The notes under the pieces are model-generated. The model was not told where the DNA came from and ran no database searches. It saw only the letters and a list, made by a program, of their open reading frames with translations. Shown one piece after another: positions 8,434-18,152 of a stretch of 64,000 nucleotides of DNA (positions are counted from its first letter, which is position 1; each line of letters starts with the position of its first letter). This DNA is from Collibacillus ludicampi (GTDB lineage Bacteria; Bacillota; Bacilli; Tumebacillales; BOQE01). The stretch is from NCBI RefSeq assembly GCF_023705585.1, contig NZ_BOQE01000001.1:2245001-2309000 (forward strand). The letters are read 5' to 3'. The translations under genes were made by a program, and so were the position numbers.

Positions 8434-9438
8434 ATGAGTAGGAATATTTCAGTCACCCCTGAGCAAAACAATGCTCCAATCATGAATAAAATTAATTTAA
8501 AAGAAAAATCATTTCATTTCCTTCATCGTTATGGAATGTTATTGGTTTTGATTGCTTTGCTTATTCTCATGTCGACACTATCCCCTACTTTTTTTACATC
8601 TAGTAACTTAATCAATATCGTACGGCAAATGTCAGTGATAGGTATTGTAGCCATTGGTAGTACGATTGTCATTATCACCACGGGTATTGACCTTTCCCCA
8701 GGTTCATTGATCGCGCTTGTTTCTGTTGTAACCGCCAGTCTTGCTCATCCAGGTAACTATCCTCTTATTGTTCCGATCGTCATAGGACTTGGTCTGGGAC
8801 TTCTCACCGGTATCTTAAATGGCACCATCATTGCCAAAGGAAAAATTGCTCCCTTTATTGTAACCCTAGGGACGATGACAGGTGCAAGAGGTGCGGCTTT
8901 ACTCTTCAGTAACGGAAGACCGATTGGTAATTTGTCAGACGCCTTCAATTTTATCGGCCAAGGTGATGTGCTCGGTGTTCCTGTTCCCATTCTCCTTTTT
9001 GCTCTCGTAGGAGTTATCTCTTATATCCTTCTCAACAAAACCAAATTTGGGAAGTATGTCTATGCGATCGGTGGTAATGAGCAAGCGGCATATATTGCAG
9101 GTGTAAACGTGGATAAATACAAAATCATGGTTTATGGTTATGCCGGGTTATTAACATCCATTGCTGGCATCATTTTAACGTCTCGCATCAGCTCCGGTCA
9201 ACCAACCGCGGGTTTAATGTATGAATTAGATGCCATCACAGCTGCGGTGGTTGGTGGAACGAGTCTTACCGGGGGAATCGGCACGATTGGCGGAACCGTT
9301 ATTGGCGCTCTCATCATTGGTGTCATGAATAATGGACTTGATTTGTTGAATGTATCTTCGTATTGGCAACAGATATTAAAAGGGGTTATTATCGTGGCTG
9401 CTGTACTTATCGATAACAAAAAGAATAGAAAAAAATAG
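8434..9438 (+). CDS. sugar/inositol ABC transporter permease (RbsC type)
   Basis: This 334-residue integral membrane protein has roughly eight to ten hydrophobic segments and the BPD_transp_2 family pattern, with [12 protein letters not shown] in the first half and [21 protein letters not shown] near the C-terminus. It forms the channel of the importer. The start was placed at 8434 after GGAGGAG at 8421-8427; an in-frame ATG at 8407, touching the previous stop, lacks a ribosome binding site of its own. An ABC importer replaces the major-facilitator inositol transporters used by Bacillus subtilis. Confidence 0.93.
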   Translation: MSRNISVTPEQNNAPIMNKINLKEKSFHFLHRYGMLLVLIALLILMSTLSPTFFTSSNLINIVRQMSVIGIVAIGSTIVIITTGIDLSPGSLIALVSVVTASLAHPGNYPLIVPIVIGLGLGLLTGILNGTIIAKGKIAPFIVTLGTMTGARGAALLFSNGRPIGNLSDAFNFIGQGDVLGVPVPILLFALVGVISYILLNKTKFGKYVYAIGGNEQAAYIAGVNVDKYKIMVYGYAGLLTSIAGIILTSRISSGQPTAGLMYELDAITAAVVGGTSLTGGIGTIGGTVIGALIIGVMNNGLDLLNVSSYWQQILKGVIIVAAVLIDNKKNRKK

Positions 9439-9449
9439 AGGGTGGAGCG

Positions 9450-11384
9450 ATGAAAACGATTCGATTAACCATGGCTCAGGCGTTAATAAAATTTTTAAAT
9501 CAACAGTATATTGAATTTGATGGAAGAGAGGAGAAATTTGTAAAAGGAATCTTCACTATATTCGGTCATGGAAATGTTCTAGGTATTGGCCAAGCATTAG
9601 AAGAAGATCCAGGAGATCTTGAAGTTTACCAAGGAAGAAATGAGCAAGGGATGGCTCATGCAGCCATAGCATTCGCGAAGCAAAAAAATCGTAAGCAGAT
9701 CATGGCTTGCACATCTTCCGTTGGTCCGGGAGCAGCCAATATGGTCACAGCCGCAGCGACCGCTTCCGCGAATAACATTCCGGTTTTATTGCTTCCCGGC
9801 GATACGTTTGCCACAAGACAGCCAGATCCTGTTCTTCAACAAATTGAACACGATCATGACTTAACCATAACAACAAATGATGCATTCCGAGCAGTGAGCA
9901 AATATTGGGATCGCATCAACCGCCCAGAACAATTGATGACAGCCATGATCCATGCGATGCGTGTTCTCACAGACCCAGCCGATACCGGAGCGGTAACGAT
10001 TGCCCTTCCCCAAGATGTGCAAGGAGAAGTGTATGATTACCCTGAATATTTCTTCAAAAAACGCGTTCATCGGATTGAACGTCGCATTCCGACCGAATCG
10101 GATCTGAAAGATGCTGTTGAACTGATAAAAGGAAAGAAAAAGCCAGTCATCATATGCGGCGGGGGTGTTCGATACTCCGAAGCAGCCGACTCGTTAAAGC
10201 GTTTTGCTGAGAAGTTCAACATCCCTTATTGTGAAACCCAGGCCGGAAAAAGTGCGATTGAAAGTTTTCATGCGTACAATCTGGGAGGGGTCGGAGTCAC
10301 CGGAAACCTGGTTGCGAACATGATTACGAAAGATGCAGATTTAGTTATAGGAGTCGGTACCCGATATTCAGACTTTACGACATCATCCAAGCGACTGTTT
10401 CAAAATCCTGACGTGGACTTCTTAACCATCAATGTTTCCGAATACCATGCCTATAAACTCGATGCGGTAAAGATCGTGGCAGATGCGAAATTGGCCCTTG
10501 AAGCTTTAGAAAAGGAACTGGAAAAGATTCAATATTGTTCAGGCTATACTAATGAGATTGAAGCGGCCAAAGATGCGTGGAAGGCTGAGCTCAACCGTCT
10601 TCACCACATTCAATATACGGATCAAGGTTTTACACCGGAAGTAGCCGGTCATCTGGATGAAGTGCTGCCCGAATTCGTTGAAACCTATCAATCATGCCTA
10701 ACCCAAACAGAAGTGATCGGCCAAGTGAATACACTTATCGATGAGGAGGCCATTATCGTTGGGGCTGCAGGAAGTCTTCCGGGTGACTTGCAAAGAATGT
10801 GGGAGTCTCGAAGACCGAACACATACCATATGGAATACGGTTATTCGTGCATGGGATATGAAATATCCGGGGCTCTTGGCGTAAAAATAGCTGAACCGGA
10901 TAAAGAGGTCTATGCCATGGTCGGTGACGGAAGCTATCTTATGTTGCATTCTGAATTGGTGACGAGCATCCAGGAAGGTAAAAAAATCAATGTGCTGTTA
11001 TTTGATAACGCATCTTTTGGGTGTATCAACAACTTGCAAATGGAGAATGGCATGGGCAGCTTTGGGACGGAATTCCGGTATCGGAACCATGAGACCGGCC
11101 GTTTGGATGGCGGTTTTATCAAAATCGATTTTGCGCAAAGCGCTGCCGGATATGGCGTGAAAACCTATAAGGTTAGAACCCTGGAAGAATTGCGGGCAGC
11201 CATCGAAGACGCGAAGAATCAAACAGTGTCTACCTTGATCGATATTAAAGTGCTTCCCAAGACGATGACATGCGGCTATGAATCATGGTGGCATGTGGGA
11301 ATTGCAGGCACTTCGAATAATCCAAAAGTAAATGAGGCTTTCAATCATAAAGAAAACAACTTGAAAAAAGCGAGAAAATATTAA
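9450..11384 (+). CDS. iolD: 3D-(3,5/4)-trihydroxycyclohexane-1,2-dione hydrolase
   Basis: This 644-residue thiamine-diphosphate enzyme opens the six-membered ring of the trihydroxycyclohexanedione made by IolE, giving 5-deoxy-glucuronate. The N-terminal pyrimidine-binding domain contains the catalytic glutamate in GRNEQGMAH (Glu65). The C-terminal cofactor domain has the GDGSYLM motif that starts the diphosphate/magnesium-binding segment. Length and sequence match the IolD family rather than acetolactate synthases. It lies 11 bases after the permease with GAGGGTGGAG as ribosome binding site, and precedes iolE. Confidence 0.95.
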   Translation: MKTIRLTMAQALIKFLNQQYIEFDGREEKFVKGIFTIFGHGNVLGIGQALEEDPGDLEVYQGRNEQGMAHAAIAFAKQKNRKQIMACTSSVGPGAANMVTAAATASANNIPVLLLPGDTFATRQPDPVLQQIEHDHDLTITTNDAFRAVSKYWDRINRPEQLMTAMIHAMRVLTDPADTGAVTIALPQDVQGEVYDYPEYFFKKRVHRIERRIPTESDLKDAVELIKGKKKPVIICGGGVRYSEAADSLKRFAEKFNIPYCETQAGKSAIESFHAYNLGGVGVTGNLVANMITKDADLVIGVGTRYSDFTTSSKRLFQNPDVDFLTINVSEYHAYKLDAVKIVADAKLALEALEKELEKIQYCSGYTNEIEAAKDAWKAELNRLHHIQYTDQGFTPEVAGHLDEVLPEFVETYQSCLTQTEVIGQVNTLIDEEAIIVGAAGSLPGDLQRMWESRRPNTYHMEYGYSCMGYEISGALGVKIAEPDKEVYAMVGDGSYLMLHSELVTSIQEGKKINVLLFDNASFGCINNLQMENGMGSFGTEFRYRNHETGRLDGGFIKIDFAQSAAGYGVKTYKVRTLEELRAAIEDAKNQTVSTLIDIKVLPKTMTCGYESWWHVGIAGTSNNPKVNEAFNHKENNLKKARKY

Positions 11385-11478
11385 TCAATTCTTCCATAAA
11401 AAGTGTAAGATGCATTCCTGGTATGAGGAAGTTAAGAGAAATAGCAAAACCAATTCAAAATAAAGGTGTGAATATTGG

Positions 11479-12405
11479 ATGAAGACACAAAGCAATCAAT
11501 TCCGAATCGGGATCGCTCCCATCAGTTGGGTCAATGACGATATTCCCGGTCTTGGCGATCACTATACACAAGATCAGGTCTTATCCGAAATGTCTGCTCT
11601 GGGGTATATTTCCACCGAAATGGGACGTCTCTTCTCTCAAGATCCTCCGTCTCTGAAGGCCAAATTAAAGGAACATGGAATACAGCTTGCAAGCAAATTT
11701 GTGGGGGTATTGTTTTCTGATGCCAATCGCTTGGAAGAGGAACTTCAATCCTTTAGAGAATGGGTCAAATACCTGAAGGACATGGAATGTGAGTATGTGA
11801 TTACGTGTGAAATGGGTGGATCCATGCACTGGGATCCTCGGCGTTCTCCGGAAGACAAGGATATCCAAAAGCTTACAGAAAGAGAATGGGAATCTCTGGT
11901 GGATGGGTTGCACCGCGCGGCCCACATATGCCAAGAATACGGTATGCAACTGGTCTATCATTACCATGCCGGTACTGTCGTTGAAACGAAGGAAGAGATC
12001 GATCGCTTAATGACGCTGACCGATCCCCATTTAGTGCATCTATTGTACGATACGGGGCATGCCCTCTATGGAGGTTATGATCCGCTGGAGTTGTTGAAGA
12101 AATATCCTGAACGGATCCGATACGTCCATTTGAAAGATGTACGGCGCGATATTTTGGACCTTGTCAGGAAAGAAAATTTAGATTTCCGTACGGCTGTGCT
12201 AAAGGGACTGTTTACAGTACCTGGAGATGGCTGTATTGATTTTGCTCCTATCTTTAAAGAATTAATTGAAAGAAACTACGAGGGTTGGATCATCGTAGAA
12301 GCGGAACAGGATCCTGCTATAGCTAATCCTTATAAGTATGCGAAAATGGCGAAAGAATACATTGATTCTACCATCATGTCCATCAAAGCTATGTATTTAA
12401 GATAA
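11479..12405 (+). CDS. iolE: inosose dehydratase (2-keto-myo-inositol dehydratase)
   Basis: This 308-residue xylose-isomerase-like TIM barrel removes water from 2-keto-myo-inositol to give the cyclohexanedione substrate of IolD. It is recognised by its N-terminal segment (FRIGIAPISWVNDDIPGLG) and the barrel-end EAEQDP motif, and it has the usual family length of about 300 residues. The ATG follows AAAGGTG with a longer than usual spacer. It sits between iolD and iolB, and the 94-base gap after iolD has no clear terminator. Confidence 0.94.
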   Translation: MKTQSNQFRIGIAPISWVNDDIPGLGDHYTQDQVLSEMSALGYISTEMGRLFSQDPPSLKAKLKEHGIQLASKFVGVLFSDANRLEEELQSFREWVKYLKDMECEYVITCEMGGSMHWDPRRSPEDKDIQKLTEREWESLVDGLHRAAHICQEYGMQLVYHYHAGTVVETKEEIDRLMTLTDPHLVHLLYDTGHALYGGYDPLELLKKYPERIRYVHLKDVRRDILDLVRKENLDFRTAVLKGLFTVPGDGCIDFAPIFKELIERNYEGWIIVEAEQDPAIANPYKYAKMAKEYIDSTIMSIKAMYLR

Positions 12406-12420
12406 GAAAAGGGGATAGAT

Positions 12421-13248
12421 ATGAGTCGATTGATTGTACCCAGTCGCTGTGAAGCTGATCAGGAAGGAAATGTCTTAACCATTACCCCTATGTCGGCTGG
12501 TTGGGACTATGTGGGCTTTCAAGTGTATACGTTGCAAAAAGGTCAAACGTTACATAGGGAAACGGGTGATCAAGAGGTTTGTCTTGTTCTCCTGAGTGGA
12601 AAAGCTCATGTAACGACTAAGATGGAAAAGTGGGAAAATATCGGTAGGCGGATGCATGTGTTTGAGAAAATTCCACCCTATTCCGTATATGTTCCATCGA
12701 ATGATATGTACACAATCGAAGCGGTCACGGATCTTGAACTGGCGGTTTGTATGGCTCCTGGTAAAGGAACGTATCCTGCCCGTCTCATCGCTCCGGAAGA
12801 TGTTGGGGTTGAAATGAGGGGAGCCGGAAATATTGAACGTAAAGTTCATAATATTCTGCCTGAGAATAAGCCTGCGGACAGCTTATTGGTGGTCGAAGTC
12901 TTTACCCCGGAAGGCCACTGGTCCAGTTATCCTCCTCACAAACATGATGAGGATCATTTGCCTCATGAGTCTTATTTGGAGGAAACTTACTATTACAAAG
13001 TGAATCCGGAACATGGGTTTGCGGTGCAAAGGGTATATTCGGATGACCGAAGCTTGGATGAAACGATGGTCATTAAAAATGGTGATGCGGTTCTTGTTCC
13101 GAAAGGATATCACCCTGTGTCTGCCCCTCCCGGCTATGAAGTCTACTATTTAAATGTGATGGCAGGTCCTGTCCGCACATGGAAGTTTCGTAATGATCCA
13201 GATCATGAATGGATTATGAATGAAAAATTGTCTTTAAAGCAGTTCTAA
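12421..13248 (+). CDS. iolB: 5-deoxy-glucuronate isomerase
   Basis: This 275-residue bicupin converts 5-deoxy-glucuronate to 2-deoxy-5-keto-gluconate. Metal ligands of the second cupin are visible as His173, His175 and Glu187 (PPHKHDE followed by YLEETYYYK). The conserved HPVSAPPGYEVYYLN stretch lies near residue 240. It follows iolE by 15 bases with an AAAAGGGG ribosome binding site, and its stop is 15 bases before the iolC start. Confidence 0.95.
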   Translation: MSRLIVPSRCEADQEGNVLTITPMSAGWDYVGFQVYTLQKGQTLHRETGDQEVCLVLLSGKAHVTTKMEKWENIGRRMHVFEKIPPYSVYVPSNDMYTIEAVTDLELAVCMAPGKGTYPARLIAPEDVGVEMRGAGNIERKVHNILPENKPADSLLVVEVFTPEGHWSSYPPHKHDEDHLPHESYLEETYYYKVNPEHGFAVQRVYSDDRSLDETMVIKNGDAVLVPKGYHPVSAPPGYEVYYLNVMAGPVRTWKFRNDPDHEWIMNEKLSLKQF

Positions 13249-13263
13249 GTGAGGGGGGAGAAC

Positions 13264-14274
13264 ATGAATCATTTAACATTTCATCCAAATAAAAAGATGG
13301 ATATGATCGCGCTGGGAAGACTTTGCATCGATTTGAATGCCAATGAAATCAATCGTCCGATGGAAGAAACCATGACGTTTACCAAATATGTAGGCGGTTC
13401 TCCGGCCAATATCGCGATTGGATTGGCCAGACTCGGCCGAAAAACCGGGTTTATCGGCCGGGTGGCGGATGACCCAATGGGGCGGTTTATTGTTAACTAC
13501 CTGGAGAAGAATCAGATTGATACGTCCAACGTCATTACGGATCAATCGGGGGCGGTAACCGGACTTGCTTTTACAGAGATCAAAAGCCCAACGGATTGCA
13601 GCATTCTCATGTATCGGGATAATGTCGCCGATCTGAAGTTAGAGCCCAAGGATGTCTCTGAAGAATATATCAAAAATTCGAAATCACTCCTCATTTCTGG
13701 TACCGCCTTAGCCAAAAGTCCGTCGCGGGAAGCGGTTTTTCTCGCTCTTGATTATGCCAGAAAGCATGAAGTGATTGTTTTCTTTGATCTCGATTACCGC
13801 CCTTACACGTGGACCTCACCGGAGGAAACCGCGATTTACTACAATCTGGCGGCCGAAAAATGTGATGTCATTATCGGAACCAGAGATGAATTCGATCTAA
13901 TGGAATGCTTCGAAAACAATGTCGCTCATGATGATGATGTGACGGCGAAAAAATGGTTTAAGTATCACGCGAAAATTGTAGTCATTAAACATGGGAAGGA
14001 AGGTTCGATCGCCTATACCAAGGAAGGGGAACGTTTTGAGGGAACGATTTTTCCTGCGAAAGTCTTAAAGACCTTTGGGGCAGGAGATTCTTATGCGGCT
14101 GGGTTTATCTATGGCCTTATGAATGGTTGGGAGATTCCCCGATCGATGGAATACGGCGCTGCTGCCGCTTCGATCGTCATTTCCTCCCATAGTTCTTCAG
14201 ATGCCATGCCAACGGTGGAACAAATCGAAAGCTATATTCATAAGTGCAAAAACGGGGAGATCGTCACAGCTTAA
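13264..14274 (+). CDS. iolC: 5-dehydro-2-deoxygluconokinase
   Basis: This 336-residue PfkB-family kinase phosphorylates 2-deoxy-5-keto-gluconate at position 6. It has [15 protein letters not shown] at residues 44-58 and the catalytic [10 protein letters not shown] motif with Asp275. The start was set at the ATG following GAGGGGGGAG; a GTG fifteen bases earlier overlaps that ribosome binding site. It lies directly between iolB and iolA. Confidence 0.95.
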   Translation: MNHLTFHPNKKMDMIALGRLCIDLNANEINRPMEETMTFTKYVGGSPANIAIGLARLGRKTGFIGRVADDPMGRFIVNYLEKNQIDTSNVITDQSGAVTGLAFTEIKSPTDCSILMYRDNVADLKLEPKDVSEEYIKNSKSLLISGTALAKSPSREAVFLALDYARKHEVIVFFDLDYRPYTWTSPEETAIYYNLAAEKCDVIIGTRDEFDLMECFENNVAHDDDVTAKKWFKYHAKIVVIKHGKEGSIAYTKEGERFEGTIFPAKVLKTFGAGDSYAAGFIYGLMNGWEIPRSMEYGAAAASIVISSHSSSDAMPTVEQIESYIHKCKNGEIVTA

Positions 14275-14306
14275 TAACATTCAAAAGGAAAAAGGAGATG
14301 ATTGTC

Positions 14307-15767
14307 ATGTCTACAACTGCAACTGCAGCAACTTTGAAAAACTTTATAGGCGGAGAATGGGTGGAATCCATTTCTAGTCAAGCAGAGCCTGTGTATAACC
14401 CAGCAACGGAAGAGATTTTGGCCTATGTACCGATCTCCACGAAGGAAGAAGTAGATCGAGCGGTTCAAGCGGCCAAAGAAGCATTTAAATTATGGAGCAG
14501 AACACCTGTGCCGCGCAGAGCCCGCATTCTATTCAAGTATCAACAGTTACTTGTTGAGCATTGGGAAGAGCTTGCTCGCTTAGTCACTCTGGAAAACGGA
14601 AAAAACTATGAAGAAGCGTATGGGGAAGTCCAGCGCGGAATAGAATGTGTGGAGTTTGCAGCTGGCGCTCCTACCTTAATGATGGGAAAACAATTGCCGG
14701 ATATTGCGACCCATGTGGAATCGGGTATGTATCGCTATCCGATCGGAGTGATCGGTGGGATCACGCCATTTAATTTCCCGATGATGGTTCCTTGCTGGAT
14801 GTTTCCTTTAGCCATCGCGTGCGGAAATACGTTTGTCCTCAAACCGTCCGAGCGGACGCCTTTGTTGGCCAACCGCTTGGCTGAACTATTCAAGGAAGCG
14901 GGATTGCCGGATGGTGTTTTGAATATTGTTCATGGTGCTCATGACGTGGTGAATGGATTGTTGGAACACAAGGATGTGAAAGCCATCTCTTTTGTCGGAT
15001 CTCAACCGGTGGCGGAATATGTCTACAAGACAGGTGCTGCTCATGGCAAGCGGGTGCAAGCTTTGGCAGGAGCGAAAAACCATACCATTGTCATGCCGGA
15101 TGCGGATTTGGATGCAGCGGTTCAGCAAATCATCAACGCGGCATTTGGATCTGCAGGGGAAAGGTGTATGGCATGTTCCGTTGTTGTGGCTGTAGGGAAC
15201 ATCGGAGATCAGCTGGTTGATAAACTGGTAAAGGCCGCCGACAACATTCAAATCGGGAATGGGTTGGAGGAAGGAGTTTTCCTCGGGCCTGTGATCCGTG
15301 ACAGCAACAAAGAACGAACGGTGAAATATATTGAAATCGGGGAAAAGGAAGGAGCGATCTTGGTTCGAGACGGCCGTAAAGATGCAGCTACTTGCGGAAA
15401 AGGCTATTTCGTTGGGCCAACGATCTTCGACCATGTTTCCACTGAAATGAAAATATGGCAAGATGAAATTTTTGCTCCGGTTCTATCCGTTGTACGTGTG
15501 AATACCTTAGATGAAGCGATTGAGCTCGCCAATCAATCCGAATTTGCTAACGGTGCTTGTATTTTTACTAAGGATGGAAGTCATGTCCGTCAATTCCGTG
15601 AAACGATTGACGCCGGGATGTTGGGAGTGAACTTAGGTGTTCCCGCACCGATGGCGTTCTTCCCGTTCTCCGGTTGGAAAAATTCCTTCTACGGGGATCT
15701 TCATGCCAATGGCCCCGATGGCGTCGAGTTTTACACTCGCAAGAAAATGGTTACGGCTCGTTGGTAA
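14307..15767 (+). CDS. iolA: methylmalonate/malonate-semialdehyde dehydrogenase (CoA-acylating)
   Basis: This 486-residue aldehyde dehydrogenase converts malonate semialdehyde to acetyl-CoA with release of carbon dioxide, the last iol step. The catalytic cysteine is Cys287 in [11 protein letters not shown], the position known for the Bacillus enzyme. [22 protein letters not shown] is the family NAD-binding region (residues 153-174). An upstream extension of 21 residues is open but was rejected because AAAAGGAG lies immediately before the ATG at 14307. A GC-rich hairpin follows the gene. Confidence 0.95.
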   Translation: MSTTATAATLKNFIGGEWVESISSQAEPVYNPATEEILAYVPISTKEEVDRAVQAAKEAFKLWSRTPVPRRARILFKYQQLLVEHWEELARLVTLENGKNYEEAYGEVQRGIECVEFAAGAPTLMMGKQLPDIATHVESGMYRYPIGVIGGITPFNFPMMVPCWMFPLAIACGNTFVLKPSERTPLLANRLAELFKEAGLPDGVLNIVHGAHDVVNGLLEHKDVKAISFVGSQPVAEYVYKTGAAHGKRVQALAGAKNHTIVMPDADLDAAVQQIINAAFGSAGERCMACSVVVAVGNIGDQLVDKLVKAADNIQIGNGLEEGVFLGPVIRDSNKERTVKYIEIGEKEGAILVRDGRKDAATCGKGYFVGPTIFDHVSTEMKIWQDEIFAPVLSVVRVNTLDEAIELANQSEFANGACIFTKDGSHVRQFRETIDAGMLGVNLGVPAPMAFFPFSGWKNSFYGDLHANGPDGVEFYTRKKMVTARW

Positions 15768-15785
15768 TAGAAATTTTTCATTTTC

Positions 15786-15815
15786 ATACCGGGGGAATTC
15801 CCCCGGTATTCCTTC
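15786..15815 (+). terminator. hairpin after iolA
   Basis: A perfect 10-bp GC-rich stem (ATACCGGGGG / CCCCCGGTAT) with an AATT loop is followed by only a short pyrimidine stretch. It may attenuate transcription between iolA and iolJ, since no separate iolJ promoter is obvious. Confidence 0.6.
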
Positions 15816-15830
15816 GAAAGGGTAGTGGGA

Positions 15831-15971
15831 ATGAAATCTTCCCTTTACGATGTGGCCCGAGAAGCCGGTGTCTCCATAAAACAAGTGGTCGTTTCTATCA
15901 CATGGACAGAAGGTGACGGTAATGCCTTTCGTTTCAATGAAAGAGATGTTACATCAGGCTTTGGAAAATAA
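15831..15971 (+). pseudogene. relic of a LacI-type DNA-binding domain overlapping the iolJ start
   Basis: A 46-codon frame begins ATG after a GAAAGGGTAGTGGG ribosome binding site. It reads [20 protein letters not shown], which matches LacI helix-turn-helix sequences (compare YDVAKKAGVSISTVSRVIN in the neighbours) for about 20 residues, then loses similarity. The relic runs into the iolJ start in a different frame. It may be a remnant of a third LacI gene, or a short translated leader that couples iolJ. It is too short to fold as a repressor. Confidence 0.65.
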
Positions 15972-16806
15972 ATATGCAGTGGGACATTTTAACGTAAATA
16001 ATCTGGAGTTTGCCCAAGCGATCCTGCAGGCGGCACAGGAAGAACAATCCCCCGTGATTCTTGCTGTAAGCCCGGGGTATATTCCTTACCTAGGGGGATT
16101 GAAGGTTGCAGCATCCATGGTGAGGGCGCTCGTTGATGAGTTTAAGATAAACGTTCCTGTCGCACTGCACTTAGATCACGGTTCATCATTCGAAATGTGT
16201 ATCCAAGCCATAGAAGCAGGATTTACTTCGGTTATGATTGATGCATCTCATCATCCATTGGAGGAGAATATCGCCATAACGAAAAAAGTGGTTGAGGTGG
16301 CAAAAGGTTTAGGGATTTCTGTTGAAGCCGAGGTAGGGCGAATTGGCGGACAAGAAGATGACCTGATGGTGGACGAAGCTGAAGCGATGTATGCCATCCC
16401 GGAAGAATGTGTCCGATTCGTTCATGAAACCGGAGTCGATTGTCTCGCACCGGCACTCGGTTCGGTTCATGGCCCTTATAAAGGGGAACCTCGTCTGGGC
16501 TTTTCGCAAATGGAGGAAATCGGCAGATTAACAGGCGTCCCTCTTGTATTGCATGGTGGGACGGGTATTCCTACCCATCATATTCAGCGAGCGATTTCTC
16601 TAGGTACTGCCAAAATCAACGTGAATACGGAAAATCAGCTTGCTTTTACAGCAACGGTACGTCAATTTTTCATAGAAAATTCAACAGATTACGATCCCCG
16701 TAAATATTTGGGCCTTGCAAGGGAAGCGATCAAAGATACGGTGAAAAGAAAGATGCGTGAATTTGGTTGTTCTGGAAAAAACCATAACTACTCATACGAA
16801 AGATGA
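15922..16806 (+). CDS. iolJ: 6-phospho-5-dehydro-2-deoxy-D-gluconate aldolase
   Basis: This 294-residue class II aldolase cleaves the kinase product to dihydroxyacetone phosphate and malonate semialdehyde. It carries LHLDHGSSF (Asp85 and zinc ligand His86), the EAEVGRIGG segment, and zinc-ligand regions SVHGPYKG and LHGGTGIP. The chosen ATG at 15922 follows AGAAGGTG; a GTG at 15913 is an alternative. Class II fructose-bisphosphate aldolases share this fold, and the inositol assignment comes from position within the operon and sequence resemblance to IolJ. The stop is 6 bases before the second lacI gene. Confidence 0.9.
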   Translation: MPFVSMKEMLHQALENKYAVGHFNVNNLEFAQAILQAAQEEQSPVILAVSPGYIPYLGGLKVAASMVRALVDEFKINVPVALHLDHGSSFEMCIQAIEAGFTSVMIDASHHPLEENIAITKKVVEVAKGLGISVEAEVGRIGGQEDDLMVDEAEAMYAIPEECVRFVHETGVDCLAPALGSVHGPYKGEPRLGFSQMEEIGRLTGVPLVLHGGTGIPTHHIQRAISLGTAKINVNTENQLAFTATVRQFFIENSTDYDPRKYLGLAREAIKDTVKRKMREFGCSGKNHNYSYER

Positions 16807-16812
16807 TGAAAA

Positions 16813-17814
16813 ATGAAAACAACGATTTACGATGTTGCAAAAAAGGCGGGAGTATCCATTTCCACCGTTTCCAGAGTGATCAATAATACCGGCCGGATTA
16901 GTGAGAAGACAAAGAAAAAAGTCCTGGAAGTGATGGAAGTATTGCAATATCAACCCAGTGTCGTAGCCTCCGCTTTAACGGGGAAGCGTACTCGTACAAT
17001 AGGACTCATTATCCCGGACGTAGCCAATCCCTTTTATGCAGAAATAGCCAGAAGTGTAGAGGATCGTGGAAGGGAATTGGGATTTAATCTGTTGATGTGC
17101 AATTCGGATAATAACCCGGATACGGAAGAAATGTATCTTTCTTTATTACAACAGAAAAAAGTAGACGGAATCATCTTTGGAACTACAACTAAAAATTTTA
17201 CAGTATTGAAGAATTTACTGCAGGAAAAATTCCCTGTCGCATTGATTGGAAACGATATTCCTGAATTAATGATTGATGTTGTATCTGTGGATGATTTTTT
17301 AGGCGGCTATATGGCCACCTCCCATTTGGTTTCTCTAGGGCATAAAAAGATTGCCATCATGCTGGGACGTTTGAATCATGCAAGTGAAAAGTACCGTTTT
17401 CAAGCTTATCGGCAAGTTCTTGAGGAAAATGGAATCGAATACGATGAAAAATTAGTCCTGTACACAGACTATTCGATTGAGAGCAGTCGACGCGCAGCTC
17501 TAGAAATTCTTCAATCATCACAGCGACCTTCTGCTATTTTTGCTTATTATGATTCTCTTGCCATTGGAGTCTATCAAGCGGCCAAAGAATTGGGACTGAA
17601 CATTCCGGATGATTTATCGGTGATCGGATTCGACGATACCATATTAGCTACCATAGTCGATCCTCCGTTGACCACCATTGCACAACCGATTCATGAGATG
17701 GGACGCCAAGTAATGGATTTGCTGGTACAAGAGATAGAGGGCAAAAAAAAATTGAAACAACGGGTGATTTTACCGCCTGAATTAATGATTCGTCATTCTA
17801 CCAAAGAAAAATAA
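16813..17814 (+). CDS. LacI-family transcriptional regulator, paralogue 2
   Basis: This 333-residue protein is nearly identical to the regulator at 1886-2896. The similarity extends about 20 bases upstream of the start codon, so a local duplication is likely. Its helix-turn-helix (residues 3-24) and hinge are the same as in paralogue 1, so it should bind the same AAGCGCTT operators. Substitutions cluster in the sensor domain, which could give a different ligand response or allow heterodimers; both are inferences. It is co-transcribed with iolJ, with only 6 bases between them, so inducer would raise its own level. Confidence 0.93.
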   Translation: MKTTIYDVAKKAGVSISTVSRVINNTGRISEKTKKKVLEVMEVLQYQPSVVASALTGKRTRTIGLIIPDVANPFYAEIARSVEDRGRELGFNLLMCNSDNNPDTEEMYLSLLQQKKVDGIIFGTTTKNFTVLKNLLQEKFPVALIGNDIPELMIDVVSVDDFLGGYMATSHLVSLGHKKIAIMLGRLNHASEKYRFQAYRQVLEENGIEYDEKLVLYTDYSIESSRRAALEILQSSQRPSAIFAYYDSLAIGVYQAAKELGLNIPDDLSVIGFDDTILATIVDPPLTTIAQPIHEMGRQVMDLLVQEIEGKKKLKQRVILPPELMIRHSTKEK

Positions 17815-17886
17815 GATCAATGGAATTCGAACGAGTTTGGTTTTAAATTCATAGATGTAAGAAAATAAATTATTGATTAAAAAATG

Positions 17887-17943
17887 TTGCAAATGATGCA
17901 TGAAGGGTATACAATGAAAACAAGACAGCGCAAGCGCTTGCAC
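17887..17943 (+). promoter_or_regulatory. second iol promoter with perfect-palindrome operator O1
   Basis: A TTGCAA box (17887-17892) and a TACAAT box (17910-17915) are 17 bases apart. The perfect palindrome GCAAGCGCTTGC at 17930-17941 is centred 23 bases after the -10 box, the same geometry as at 3165. It drives the Gfo/Idh-iolI unit. Confidence 0.75.
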
Positions 17944-18071
17944 AAAATGATTAGAAACGACTCTCGAAAAGCCATTACAGAGCAAGGTGTGTATGATAGT
18001 CGAACCTTGAATTTTATTGATTTTTGCATTCTTTTTGGCAAAAAAGATATAACATTCTGTAATGTTTATCG

Positions 18072-18086
18072 AGGCAAGCGCTTTTA
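18072..18086 (+). promoter_or_regulatory. distal operator O2 of the second iol promoter
   Basis: GGCAAGCGCTTTT has core AAGCGCTT at 18076-18083, 144 bp from the O1 centre. The operator pair thus has nearly the same spacing as at the main promoter (146 bp). Otherwise the 338 bases between the lacI gene and the next start hold only an A/T-rich leader. Confidence 0.55.
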
Positions 18087-18152
18087 TTCAAGTAGAAAGA
18101 TTAAAACAGACTTCATAGCAAATACAAGAAATACAAGTTAGGAGATGGAAAT

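Noticed and set aside
1886-17814. Composite transposon bounded by the two lacI genes
   Set aside because: The paralogues are direct copies without transposase or terminal repeats. A simple gene duplication explains them.
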